The notes below the pieces were generated by a model. That model was not told where the DNA came from, made no database searches, and saw only the letters and a list, made by a program, of their open reading frames with translations. Below, piece by piece: positions 34,501 to 42,822 of a stretch of DNA of 64,000 nucleotides. Origin of the DNA: Saprospiraceae bacterium (lineage in GTDB: Bacteria > Bacteroidota > Bacteroidia > Chitinophagales > Saprospiraceae). The first letter of the stretch is position 1; each line of letters begins with the position of its first letter. The DNA is taken from NCBI GenBank assembly GCA_026129545.1, contig JAHCHX010000001.1, forward strand, positions 62,001-126,000, given 5' to 3'. The translations under genes were made by a program, and so were the position numbers.

Positions 34501-35661
34501 GCGGGCGAGCGCGTGGAATTCAAAGTGGAAGACCTCGCGCACAGCATCCGCCTGACGGTGACTGATACGGGCAAGGGCATTCACCCTGACGACTTGCCGC
34601 GTGTTTTCGACCGCTTTTTTCAAAGCCGGCAAGCCGACGCGCCCACCGAGGGAGGCACGGGCATCGGCTTGGCTTTGGTCAGAGAACTCTCCGTTTTGTT
34701 CGGCGGCAGCGTCAGTGTTCAAAGCCCGGCGGCAGGCGAAAAAGGTTCGGCCTTTACTTTTGAATTTCCCAAAATCGAGGTCATGGGCGCGGCGGAACGA
34801 CCCGCAGAAGAAGCGCCCGCACCCGCAGGCGAAGCCTTCGCTATACCCGCCATAACAGAAAATGATGCTCCTGAAAAACCGTCCATCCTGCTGGTGGAAG
34901 ACAATCTCGATTTGCGCATCTATCTGCAAACCCTGCTGTCGGATAAATACCGCGTTACGGCTGCCGAAAACGGTCAGACTGCCCTCCATTACTTATCGCA
35001 GGAAATCGAAAATCGCAAATCTGAAATCGTGAACCTCGTGATTTCCGACATCATGATGCCCGTTATGGACGGTTTTCAGTTGCTGGAAAAACTCAAAAGC
35101 GACGAGCGTTTTCGCCACATCCCGGTCATCATGCTTACCGCGCGAGCCGATATGCAGGACAAAATCCGCGCCCTGCGCATCGGCGTGGACGACTACCTGC
35201 TCAAGCCTTTCGAGGAAGAAGAACTCTTGGTGCGCGTGGCTGCCTTGCTCGAAAGATATGGCGAGCGCCGCCGGGGATGGGAAACCGAAGAAGCAGAGGA
35301 GGCTGAGCAACCGGCCGATTCCGACATTCGCCTGTCGGAACACGATGCCGCTTGGCTGACCTCTTTGGAAACGCTCGTGGCCGCTGAAGCGCAGAACGAC
35401 CAACTGTCCGTGACATGGCTCGCCGACCAACTGCACCTGAGCGAGCGCCATTTTCAGCGCCGCCTGAAACTGCTCACCGGGCTATCGCCCAATGCCTACA
35501 TCAAGGAAGTGCGTTTGCAGGAAGCACGCCTCCTCCTCGAACTCGGGCAGGTGCGTTCGGTGAAGGAAGCGGCTTGGGCGGTGAGTTTCCGCGATGAAAA
35601 GTATTTTGCCCAGCAGTTCCGCGAGCGGTTCGGGAAGTATCCTTCGGAGATGATGCGCTGA
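31531..35661 (+). CDS. Hybrid two-component system protein (HTCS), second copy
   Basis: A 1376-residue regulator of the same class as the one at 19624. The start is a GTG; no in-frame ATG lies between it and the signal-peptide-like segment LLFWGLVSALSLAAQ. The order is: propeller repeats (EQGLSHRQVNTIFQDNRGFVWLGTLNGLNRFDG onward), Y_Y_Y domain (about 677-786), membrane helix (about 787-810), coiled coil (EKKLESMVEKATERIEQDKRTIEKQAEEL-type), HisKA with H866 in NVSHELRTPLTL, ATPase domain (LLSNAMKFTSAGE; TDTGKGI; GGTGIGLAL), receiver domain with D1173 in VISDIMMPVMDG and K in YLLKPF, and AraC-type HTH ending FRDEKYFAQQFRERFGKYPSEMMR. Unlike the first copy it carries no palindromic insertions. 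A short duplication (REILRTREILLRP) lies before the Y_Y_Y domain. Its likely target is the beta-helix gene at 36362. Confidence 0.95.
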   Translation: MRTRTHLTLTTILRLADRSKRKALLFWGLVSALSLAAQDYIAKVEYYSVEQGLSHRQVNTIFQDNRGFVWLGTLNGLNRFDGYAFKTYTKEKDGLFFNEIWGGRVDADGWLWLLGREEERICLFHPERGEVLSLEEKFGKSDPQFAASKFWHNMLRGDDGALWLSAKNTNTLYRYHPASGVRAFPIKGLQGIRPVCFSPDKTIWVTTDDDLIVELSQEGKELRRIEKNWLYGDWAISESGVLTIPRPRNPVEDFRYYNLKAERLPYTPPGLEHTQEPFPALIFPFDDKGTFVIHDRLVAPQRGTLAQWTFSHHDKNNFLWRAFMRDDAGRYWLGDDFGFYILQIKKNRFQHYLFKKDALPALGNSIRGIVATPEKLYANLESFGLYEHDFRSGKSRRIEAAGAGFGNHALVFSSKGEIFSGKEKSLHRLLPDGTKGERIPTDFDTWVFCEDDTGKMWLGSSSAGLHTLAPGAKATEPFTRYNGFDALATAFILYIKREPSGALWVCANNGFYKVEPQKGVVARYWRGGTGAYFLPAENFLHFHRDADGVFWFATANGLVRAASKMDDDGARSPAWDAQSGKVFDRTNSFSNDFIYAVYEDARGRLWLPSDNGIICMDKKTEAVKTYFVSDGITNAEFNRAAHFQAPDGTLYFGGLNGINAFNPADFDDVNKSQADAPLVLTAFQQFDKNENRLVDRTREILRTREILLRPDDRFFNLEVALLTFNEPGLIQYAWKIEGLNEDWHYQEERQINFGGLPYGAYTMRIKAKAADGQWSKKELSFTLRALRPWYLQAWFLAMMALLFGLGIRGYIRWRSQQHILEQKKLESMVEKATERIEQDKRTIEKQAEELRQLDKVKSNFFANVSHELRTPLTLMLGPISSMLKSGELSNRNFTYAKLAQQNGEQLLKLVGEILDLQKLESKKLELHPKPVLLYPLLKRIAAQFESLAQNKSIAFVFLYRAEKSLQIETDAAKLELVLNNLLSNAMKFTSAGERVEFKVEDLAHSIRLTVTDTGKGIHPDDLPRVFDRFFQSRQADAPTEGGTGIGLALVRELSVLFGGSVSVQSPAAGEKGSAFTFEFPKIEVMGAAERPAEEAPAPAGEAFAIPAITENDAPEKPSILLVEDNLDLRIYLQTLLSDKYRVTAAENGQTALHYLSQEIENRKSEIVNLVISDIMMPVMDGFQLLEKLKSDERFRHIPVIMLTARADMQDKIRALRIGVDDYLLKPFEEEELLVRVAALLERYGERRRGWETEEAEEAEQPADSDIRLSEHDAAWLTSLETLVAAEAQNDQLSVTWLADQLHLSERHFQRRLKLLTGLSPNAYIKEVRLQEARLLLELGQVRSVKEAAWAVSFRDEKYFAQQFRERFGKYPSEMMR

Positions 35662-35682
35662 GGGAGCGTACCTTTTGCCGTT

Positions 35683-36102
35683 TTATTTCAGTTTCATTTG
35701 GGCAAAATAAGGATGTTCCGGGTTGACAATTAATTCCTGTCGCTGCGGGTGAATCAGGACATCCATATCTTCCAGCGGAATGGCGCCAAGCAAAGGCTCG
35801 CTGTCGCCGTACAAAATCATTGCCCGGCAGGTGGTGGAGCGGTTTTTAAAACGAACTTGAACGTTGTCGGCTACGTCAAATTCCAAAATCCGACCATCGG
35901 CAGTTTCTGCTTTGCGTTTTTCTACAATCGGGAATTGCAACTGTTCCTGAATGACCTCATTGATGCAAAGCATATAAGAACCCGTGTCTACCAATGCCTT
36001 GACGGTCATTCGCTTCACGTCATCGGGGTCCATTAGTTTTCGGCGGACCATTTCTACATCGCCGCCATTGATAAGTTCGATTTCTGCATAAACGAGTCCC
36101 AT
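35683..36102 (-). CDS. Clan AA (retropepsin-like) aspartic protease
   Basis: A 139-residue protein with the single catalytic motif of retroviral-type proteases, ALVDTGSYMLCI (D39-T40-G41), and the second conserved block LLGAIPLEDMDVLIHP, which supplies the flap-side hydrophobic-G core. One chain carries one catalytic Asp, so a homodimer is expected. There is no signal peptide, so it should be cytoplasmic. These short proteases are widespread in Bacteroidota and cyanobacteria, sometimes associated with toxin-antitoxin-like neighbours; none is seen here. It lies between the second HTCS and its presumed target, on the opposite strand, converging with the HTCS gene (21 bp between stops). Confidence 0.88.
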   Translation of the reverse strand: MGLVYAEIELINGGDVEMVRRKLMDPDDVKRMTVKALVDTGSYMLCINEVIQEQLQFPIVEKRKAETADGRILEFDVADNVQVRFKNRSTTCRAMILYGDSEPLLGAIPLEDMDVLIHPQRQELIVNPEHPYFAQMKLK

Positions 36103-36158
36103 AACATCTAAGAATTTTGCCCGAAAGATAAGGTTTTAAGGCGCACGTTCCGATTCGA

Positions 36159-36251
36159 GTCGCCTTTTTCCCACCTGTGTCGGGTTTTTCCACCTTGTTT
36201 TTTTGTCAAGTCGGTTTTTTCCTACCAATTGGTCGGGTATGTCTGCCTGTG
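36159..36251 (+). promoter_or_regulatory. Spaced direct repeats GTCGGnTTTTTCCnACC, candidate HTCS operator
   Basis: GTCG recurs at 36159, 36179, 36210 and 36232 (spacings 20, 31 and 22, about 2, 3 and 2 helical turns). The first three are followed by CCTTTTTCCCACC, GGTTTTTCCACC and GTTTTTTCCTACC; the fourth is degenerate. The core TCCnACC resembles the TCCACCT of the array at 23743. The region lies between the divergent protease gene and the beta-helix gene at 36362. Confidence 0.45.
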
Positions 36252-36361
36252 CCAGAGGCCATGTTTGTGCCGAACAAAAGGTGCGCGAGCAGAGCGATGG
36301 GGTTTCCGACCGATGCTCGCAACCTTCTAAAAACTTGACGCATAATTAAACCTTGTCGGAC

Positions 36362-39300
36362 ATGAGTAACAATTCTCTCACCCGCTTCCCCCTCATAGCC
36401 ATTTTGGCGGCCTTCCTGCTTTTGGCTGTTAGCGCAAACGCTCAGACCATTCGCTATGTAAAACCCGCAGGCTCCGGCGACGGCTCCTCTTGGGCCAATG
36501 CATCCGGCGACCTGCAAGCCATGATTGATGCCTCTGCCTCCGGCGATGAAGTCTGGGTGGCAGCCGGGGTGTATAAACCCACTGCCGGGACTGACCGCGC
36601 CATTTCATTTTCCTTGAAGAGTGGCGTGGCGGTGTATGGTGGCTTTCCCGACACGGGCGACCCGGACATGGATGACCGCGACTGGGAAACTTATGTGACG
36701 ACCCTCAGCGGCGACATCGGCGCGGCGAACGACAACAGCGACAACTCCTACCACGTCGTTTTCAACCAGAACGTGAACAACACTGCCTTGCTCGACGGCT
36801 TCACTATCAGCGGCGGGAATGCAACCGGGGATGTCAACCTTCATCGAAACGGTGGCGGGATGTATAACCAGGCTTCCTCTCCTGGCATTAGCCATTGTGT
36901 GTTCAGCGGCAACGGGGCAGGCTTCCGCGGAGGCGGAATGTATAACCAGGATTCGCATCCTGCTGTCTCCAATTGTACATTTTCCAACAACACGGCCGGT
37001 GTTGCCGGGGGTGGCGCTGCCAATAACGGTTCTTCTGCGGGTATATTTACCAGCTGCGCCTTTTCCTTTAACTCTTCGGGAGATGTGGCGTTTGGAGATG
37101 GCGCTGGCGGTGTGCTTAATTCGGGCGGCGCTGCTCCTGTGTTTAACAGTTGCACCTTTACCGGCAACTCTTCTGCCTATGGCGGCGGTGGAATGATGAA
37201 CTTCAGCTCCAGCCCGACGCTCAACGATTGCACCTTTTCTCAAAACACCACGGGCAACGGCGGCGGTGGGGGGATGCTAAATAACAACGCCTCTCCCGTG
37301 CTGACCAACTGCGTTTTTTCTCAAAATATAGGAACCAACGGCGGTGGCGGGATGTACAATTATTTTGCATCGCCTGAGCTGAACAATTGCAACTTCACTT
37401 CGAATACTACCTCCGCTTTCGGCAGCGGTGGCGGTATGTCAAGTTCATCCTCTTCACCCACCCTGAACGATTGCACTTTCACGGGCAACACATGTTCGGG
37501 CTTTGGCGGCGGGGTGGAAAGCTCCAACGAAAGTTCAAGTACTTTCAATCGTTGTGTTTTTACTTCCAATACGGCATTTGGCGGCGGGGGCATATACTTC
37601 AATTACAACACCAACGATGTGCTGAACCAATGTCTTTTTGCCGGCAACTCGGCGGAGAACAGCGGCGGCGGGGTATCTTTTGCCAACGGCGCTTCTCCCA
37701 ACCTGACCAACTGTAATTTTATCGGCAATACCTCTTTTATCGGCGGTGCCGTCTCGGTACAGAGCTCTTCATCCGCCACTCTGACGAATTGCAGTATGTC
37801 CGGCAACTCAGCCTCAACCGGCGGCGCGATGTATACCTTTTCCACACAAGTCGTCTTGACGAACTGCATTCTATGGGGAAACAGCTCGGGCATTGGCGCC
37901 AATTCGGGTGTTTTTTTAAATGCGTCACACTCCATCATCCAGCAAAACAGCGGAGTCTATCCCGGAACGGGCAACCTGAATCTCGACCCGCTCTTCGTCG
38001 AGCAGCCGCCCGTCGGCTTGGGCACGGCAGGTAATTTGCAATTACAGGAATGTTCTCCGGCCATAGATGCCGGCGCCAACACCGGCGCGCCGAACGAAGA
38101 TTTCGACGGCAACCCGCGCCCTTTCAACGCCGTTGGTTTGCCGTTAGCAATGACCGATATGGGCGCATGGGAGTATCAATCTGCTTTTGTACCCGAAGCA
38201 ACACCTTCGGTCAGCATCAGCGGGCCGACACAGGTAAGTTGTTCCGCTCCCGCCGTTTACACCGCTACCCCGGTGGACGGCGGCGCATCGCCCGTGTATC
38301 AATGGAAAATAAACGGAAACAACGTAGGAGCCAACAGCCCCACCTTTTCCACCATGAGTTTGCAAAGTGGCGATGTGGTCAGCTGCGTCATGGTTAGTTC
38401 CATATCCTGCGCCTACCCGATACTTGCGACCAGCAATTCGATTCAAGTTACCCTTGACCCGCCGCCCGGCGACCCCTCCGAATTTGGCAACGGCGAATGG
38501 CGGGTGTATGCCTGGAATGCCGGCGGAGCGGAGCCGGGCCCGGGTTCATGGAACACCAACTATTCTGGCTATTACGTCGCAACAGGGCTGAATTTCAACA
38601 CCCAAAACCAATGGAACGCTGACCTGTCGCCCTCGGCGGCTCCCGGCTATCAAGGCTGCGCCGTCGGCAACGACAACCATTCGTTCAGCGCCAAACGCAA
38701 AGCCTTCACCTGTGGCTACTATCGCATCAGCATTGACAGCCACGACGATGCCGCCCAACTTTGGCTCGACGGCACGATGGTGTGGGAACACATCGGCTGT
38801 TGCGACAACCACCCCGACGAGTGGGAAGGTTTTCTGGATGCCGACAGTGAAGTGGAATTCCGGGTGACGGAAGGCGGCGGCGGCTCGCATGGCGCAATTT
38901 CGTTTCAATTGGTCACGCCAGCCATTGTGGGTTTGGACGGCCTGTGCAGCGGCAACCCATCGGCCACGCTGTCGGTCTCGGGCGGTTTGCAAGGCGACTA
39001 TGAGTGGTCCACAGGCGAAACCACGCCCAGCATTGAAATCACTACGAGCGGCAACTACAGTGTAACGATAGGCAACGGCGGCGGATGTTCGGTAAATGCT
39101 TCTGGCACGGCTGCCAGCCCGGAAGGCGACCCCACCGTGTTCGGAGTCGGCGAGTGGCGGGTGTACGCATGGAATGTTGGCGGCGCGACACCCGGTGCCA
39201 ACACCTGGAATGCCAATTATGCCGGATATTATACCGTGAGCAGCGTCAACCTGAATACCCAAAATCAATGGAACAACACGGTATCGCCCTCCAGCGCATC

Positions 39301-42300
39301 GAATTACGTCGGCTGCCCAGTCGGCAATGACAATCATTCCTGGAGCGCCAAACGCAAGGGCTTCACCTGCGGCAATTACACTATCAGCATAGATGGGCAC
39401 AAAGACCACGCGGAACTGTGGCTCGACGGTGCGAAGGTGTGGGAACACAGCGGCTGTTGCGACAACCATCCCAATGTATGGTATGGGCTGCTCGACGAGC
39501 AATCGGAAATAGAATTCCGGGTCACGCACGGCACTGGCACATCCTATGGCGCTATTTTTATCCAACAAATAACACCGACCCTGACGGGATTAAACGACCT
39601 GTGCGGGAACCCCAGCGCCACGCTGGCCATATCGAACAACCCGGCAGGCAATTACCTGTGGTCAACCGGCGAAACCACGCCTTCTATTGAAATCACTTCC
39701 GGCGGCTCCTACGCAGTCACCCTTAGCACGGGCAGTGGTTGTTCCACTGTGTTGTCGGGTCAGGCGCAAGGCCCTGCGGGCGACCCCGCCGTATTTGGCG
39801 ACAACGCTTGGAACGTGTATGCCTGGAATGCCGGTGGCGCGGAACCGACCGCTGGTTCATGGAACACAGCTTACTCCGGTTTTTACACAGCAAACAGTCT
39901 GAACCTGAACACCCAGCAACAATGGAACAACAATCAGTCACCCGCCATGGCGCCCGGTTATCAAGGCTGCCCCGTCGGAATAGATAACCACTCCTTCAGT
40001 GCCAAACGAAAAGGTTTTCCCTGCGATTTTTATCGCATCAGTATTGACGGCCACGACGATGCCGCACAGCTTTGGATTGACGGCGAAATGGTGTGGGAGC
40101 ACATCGGCTGCTGCGACAACCATCCAAATGCCTGGCAGGGTTTTCTGGGCGCCGATAGTGAAGTAGAGTTCCGGGTGACAGAGGGCAGTGGAGAATCTTA
40201 CGGTTCTATTTCCTTCCATGCGGGAAGCATCACGTTGACGGGTACGCCGACTGTATGCCCCGGGGCGTCCAATGGCATGGTTTCCGCTCCGCAGTTCTCC
40301 GGCGCCAGCTACATCTGGAATACAGGCGCCAACACGGCTTCGATTTCCGGCCTTTCCGCCGGTGTCTATTCCGTGACGGTGGGCAACTCCGCCGGCTGCG
40401 ACGATGTTTCCGGCTCTTTTACCATTGAAGAAAGCATAACCATTACAGGCGCCTCCACTATTTGCCAGGGTGGCTCTGCCACCTTGCAGGCAAACATCAA
40501 CGGGCCAGTTATCTGGAATAGCGGCAGTTATATTTTTGAAAAAACAAGCCCCGGGCAGGCAGATGCGATTGTTCCCTCCACGCACATTACACGGGGGAAC
40601 AGCGGATTCATCTACAATGCCGTCACCCAGAACGGCCCCAGCGCCTCCGGCGTTTGCGGTCCTGTTGTCAATAATGTAATGTGGGCCCTCGGCCATATTG
40701 ACGACTGGGCCTCGCTAACCTACACGAACACGATGCCCGTTCCCAATTGTTCAGGCTCCAGTATTCCCGGCCTGCAGCTGGTGATGCATTTGGTGGCCGA
40801 AAACATCTATCTTCAGGTAACCTTCAACTATTGGCAAGGCGGCGGCGGCGGCAGTTTCACCTATACCCGCACAACAGGCCCCTCGTACCTCTGGTCCACC
40901 GGCGAAACCACACCGAGCATTTCCGTGAGTGCCGGAGGGACTTACACGGTGTCCACCGGTAATGGCGACTGCACTGCCAGCCACACGGTCACTGTCAGTC
41001 AACCCACTTTCACGGCTACGCCCTCCAACGGATGTTCCGGCTCGAACGACGGCCAAATCGCCGTCAGCGGCGAGACTGGCGGCACGGGGCCGTACCTGTA
41101 CTCCATAGACAACGGCGCGAACTTTCAAACTGGAGCAACCTTTACCGGCTTGGCAGCCGACACCTATCAGGTAGTGATTCAGGATGCCAACGGCTGTGAA
41201 AGTGCCCCGGTTCCGGTCACGGTTGACGAGTGCAATGAGGAAATCACCATCAGCGGGACCCTCCTTTGGGAACACGACGGTGCAAGTGGCGTGGGCAGCG
41301 CCACCGTCGCGCTCACGGGCGACCAAACTGGCTCCGTGACAACGCCAACGGCTGGGACCTACTCGTTCACCGTCACTTCCGGCTCGAACTTCACCGTCAC
41401 GCCCACCAAAAACATCAACAAACTCAACGGCGTGACCACCGCCGACGCCACTCGCATCCAGCAGCACATCGCAGGGGCGAACCCCATCACCAGCCTCTAC
41501 AAAATCGTGGCTGCCGACGTGAACAAGGACAATGCCGTGACGATGCAGGACGCAGTGACCATCCACCAAGCACTGGCAGGCAATCCCACGGCTTTGGCCA
41601 ATTTCAAAACCTCGTGGCGTTTCGTGCCAACTTCGCACACGATGAACAACCCGCCGTGGGGTTTTCCCGAAAAAATCACCCTCACAGGCGTGAACAACGA
41701 TATGCCCGACCAAGATTTCTTCGGCATCAAAACAGGTGATGTGGTTACGCCTTTCACAAACCCGGCGAATTTCGACCATTCCGAAGCGTCTGGATTTGTC
41801 CTCAACGCGCCTGACCGGGTGCTGCAATTTGGCGAGCAGGTGGCGGTCACGTTCAGCGCCAATCAGTTCTCCGACCTCGCGGCCTTGCAGTTTGCGTTGA
41901 AATTCGATGTGGAAAAATTGGCTTTGGCAGAAATAAGGCCGCTCGTAGGCTTGCCCATTTCGGAGGAAAACTTCGGCGCTTACAACATTTCCGAAGGGGA
42001 ACTCCGTGTCGTGTGGTCGCAAGCGGAAGGCTTGCTGGTGGAGGAAGGCGCGGCAATTTTCACATTGACTTTCAATGTGCTGGAAACAGGCGGCACACTC
42101 AGCAAGGCGCTTCAACTGGCCGACGAGGTGCTGGAAGGCCATGCTTACACGAGCGCTTTGGTGGACAACAATGTCAAACTGAATTTCTCCGGTACCACGA
42201 GCGCCAATGCTCCGATTGCTCAACCTCAAATCGAATTGTTGCAAAATCGCCCCAACCCGTTCGAGACTCGAACGAGCATCGGTTTTGTGTTGTCGGAAAA

Positions 42301-42484
42301 TTGCGAGGCAGAGTTGCGGGTGTTCGATGCGTCGGGGCGGATGTTGTTTTCCCAAAAGAAAAACTACGCGGCGGGTCGGCATGAGGAAACACTTGAATTG
42401 CGAGGCGCGAGCGGGGTGTTGTGGTACGAATTGGCGACACCGTTCGGGATTTTGACAAAAAGGATGGTGGCGACCCGCAAGTGA
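36362..42484 (+). CDS. Giant secreted beta-helix protein with three PA14-like modules, dockerin-like, cohesin-like and T9SS domains
   Basis: A 2040-residue exported protein. The ATG at 36362 gives signal peptide MSNNSLTRFPLIAILAAFLLLAVSANAQ; a TTG three codons upstream is less likely. The same opening as the 23919 protein (RYVKPAGSGDGSSWANA ... VWVAAGVYKPTAG) leads into one long Gly/Asn-rich right-handed beta-helix (to about residue 620, with many GGGMxN and NCTFSxN turns). An Ig-like domain follows, then three tandem modules of about 218 residues starting near residues 704, 923 and 1141. Each has EWRVYAWN, YYRISIDSHDDAAQLWLDG, VWEHIGCCDNHP and SEVEFRVTEG; these look PA14-like and may bind carbohydrate. 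The tail has an SprB-like repeat, a dockerin-like duplication, a cohesin-like domain and a sorting domain. The cohesin-like DNA is almost the same as in the 23919 gene. Confidence 0.92.
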   Translation: MSNNSLTRFPLIAILAAFLLLAVSANAQTIRYVKPAGSGDGSSWANASGDLQAMIDASASGDEVWVAAGVYKPTAGTDRAISFSLKSGVAVYGGFPDTGDPDMDDRDWETYVTTLSGDIGAANDNSDNSYHVVFNQNVNNTALLDGFTISGGNATGDVNLHRNGGGMYNQASSPGISHCVFSGNGAGFRGGGMYNQDSHPAVSNCTFSNNTAGVAGGGAANNGSSAGIFTSCAFSFNSSGDVAFGDGAGGVLNSGGAAPVFNSCTFTGNSSAYGGGGMMNFSSSPTLNDCTFSQNTTGNGGGGGMLNNNASPVLTNCVFSQNIGTNGGGGMYNYFASPELNNCNFTSNTTSAFGSGGGMSSSSSSPTLNDCTFTGNTCSGFGGGVESSNESSSTFNRCVFTSNTAFGGGGIYFNYNTNDVLNQCLFAGNSAENSGGGVSFANGASPNLTNCNFIGNTSFIGGAVSVQSSSSATLTNCSMSGNSASTGGAMYTFSTQVVLTNCILWGNSSGIGANSGVFLNASHSIIQQNSGVYPGTGNLNLDPLFVEQPPVGLGTAGNLQLQECSPAIDAGANTGAPNEDFDGNPRPFNAVGLPLAMTDMGAWEYQSAFVPEATPSVSISGPTQVSCSAPAVYTATPVDGGASPVYQWKINGNNVGANSPTFSTMSLQSGDVVSCVMVSSISCAYPILATSNSIQVTLDPPPGDPSEFGNGEWRVYAWNAGGAEPGPGSWNTNYSGYYVATGLNFNTQNQWNADLSPSAAPGYQGCAVGNDNHSFSAKRKAFTCGYYRISIDSHDDAAQLWLDGTMVWEHIGCCDNHPDEWEGFLDADSEVEFRVTEGGGGSHGAISFQLVTPAIVGLDGLCSGNPSATLSVSGGLQGDYEWSTGETTPSIEITTSGNYSVTIGNGGGCSVNASGTAASPEGDPTVFGVGEWRVYAWNVGGATPGANTWNANYAGYYTVSSVNLNTQNQWNNTVSPSSASNYVGCPVGNDNHSWSAKRKGFTCGNYTISIDGHKDHAELWLDGAKVWEHSGCCDNHPNVWYGLLDEQSEIEFRVTHGTGTSYGAIFIQQITPTLTGLNDLCGNPSATLAISNNPAGNYLWSTGETTPSIEITSGGSYAVTLSTGSGCSTVLSGQAQGPAGDPAVFGDNAWNVYAWNAGGAEPTAGSWNTAYSGFYTANSLNLNTQQQWNNNQSPAMAPGYQGCPVGIDNHSFSAKRKGFPCDFYRISIDGHDDAAQLWIDGEMVWEHIGCCDNHPNAWQGFLGADSEVEFRVTEGSGESYGSISFHAGSITLTGTPTVCPGASNGMVSAPQFSGASYIWNTGANTASISGLSAGVYSVTVGNSAGCDDVSGSFTIEESITITGASTICQGGSATLQANINGPVIWNSGSYIFEKTSPGQADAIVPSTHITRGNSGFIYNAVTQNGPSASGVCGPVVNNVMWALGHIDDWASLTYTNTMPVPNCSGSSIPGLQLVMHLVAENIYLQVTFNYWQGGGGGSFTYTRTTGPSYLWSTGETTPSISVSAGGTYTVSTGNGDCTASHTVTVSQPTFTATPSNGCSGSNDGQIAVSGETGGTGPYLYSIDNGANFQTGATFTGLAADTYQVVIQDANGCESAPVPVTVDECNEEITISGTLLWEHDGASGVGSATVALTGDQTGSVTTPTAGTYSFTVTSGSNFTVTPTKNINKLNGVTTADATRIQQHIAGANPITSLYKIVAADVNKDNAVTMQDAVTIHQALAGNPTALANFKTSWRFVPTSHTMNNPPWGFPEKITLTGVNNDMPDQDFFGIKTGDVVTPFTNPANFDHSEASGFVLNAPDRVLQFGEQVAVTFSANQFSDLAALQFALKFDVEKLALAEIRPLVGLPISEENFGAYNISEGELRVVWSQAEGLLVEEGAAIFTLTFNVLETGGTLSKALQLADEVLEGHAYTSALVDNNVKLNFSGTTSANAPIAQPQIELLQNRPNPFETRTSIGFVLSENCEAELRVFDASGRMLFSQKKNYAAGRHEETLELRGASGVLWYELATPFGILTKRMVATRK
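38471..40230 (+). repeat. Three tandem PA14-like modules within the beta-helix protein
   Basis: Copies begin at 38471, 39128 and 39782. Each joins a beta-domain of about 150 residues to a shorter strand-rich linker domain (for example YEWSTGETTPSIEITTSGNYSVTIGNG). The copies are clearly homologous but already diverged in DNA. Confidence 0.8.
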
Positions 42485-42822
42485 CTTTTTCGCTCGAATA
42501 GCGCCGCTGTGCTCGCTCAAAAACAGAAAATCTGACACCAGAATCTGCAGCCTGAATTTGATGCTTTTATGCCAGCGCCGTTCTTAAGGCGAGATGCCAA
42601 GAATTCGGCCAAGACTTTCCAAGTTTCCAAACTTGGAAAGTCTTGCCTCCGAAATTGATTTTCAAAGCATCAATCTCCGAACTCACGTTAAAAAATCGTA
42701 AAAGCTTAGGTAGAGGGTAGAAGGCGGGAGGTGGATGGTTGAGAGACTTGCTTTTAGGTCGCATACTGTTTCAATGGAGATGAAATCAGCCTTCCCTGAG
42801 TTTTTACAAAAAATTTACCGTC
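42485..42822. other. Intergenic region with palindromic repeats
   Basis: This 338-bp region contains the perfect palindrome at 42610-42645. It also has a GTAAAAGCTTAGG segment (about 42698-42710) facing CTGAGTTTTTACAA (about 42798-42811) in inverted orientation, a diverged version of the inverted pair seen at 46649 and 46812. No promoter box matching TAnnTTTG is evident ahead of the ATG at 42823. Confidence 0.5.
42610..42645. repeat. Perfect 17-bp palindromic repeat
   Basis: CAAGACTTTCCAAGTTT and its exact complement AAACTTGGAAAGTCTTG are separated by CC. There is no following T run, so it is a dispersed palindromic element rather than a standard terminator. Confidence 0.75.

Noticed and set aside
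32095..34989. Minus-strand open frame of 964 codons inside the second HTCS gene
   Set aside because: Its length comes from the codon bias of the sense gene. The plus strand has a full series of HTCS domains, while the antisense translation is low-complexity and Ala/Val/Phe-rich without motifs.
19624..42484. Polysaccharide utilisation locus with SusC/SusD
   Set aside because: HTCS regulators suggested it, but no TonB-dependent receptor or SusD-like lipoprotein gene is present in the window.
40751..42538. Minus-strand open frame of 595 codons
   Set aside because: It is a shadow of the C-terminal cassette of the beta-helix gene; the same shadow appears opposite the paralogous cassette near 30444-31154.
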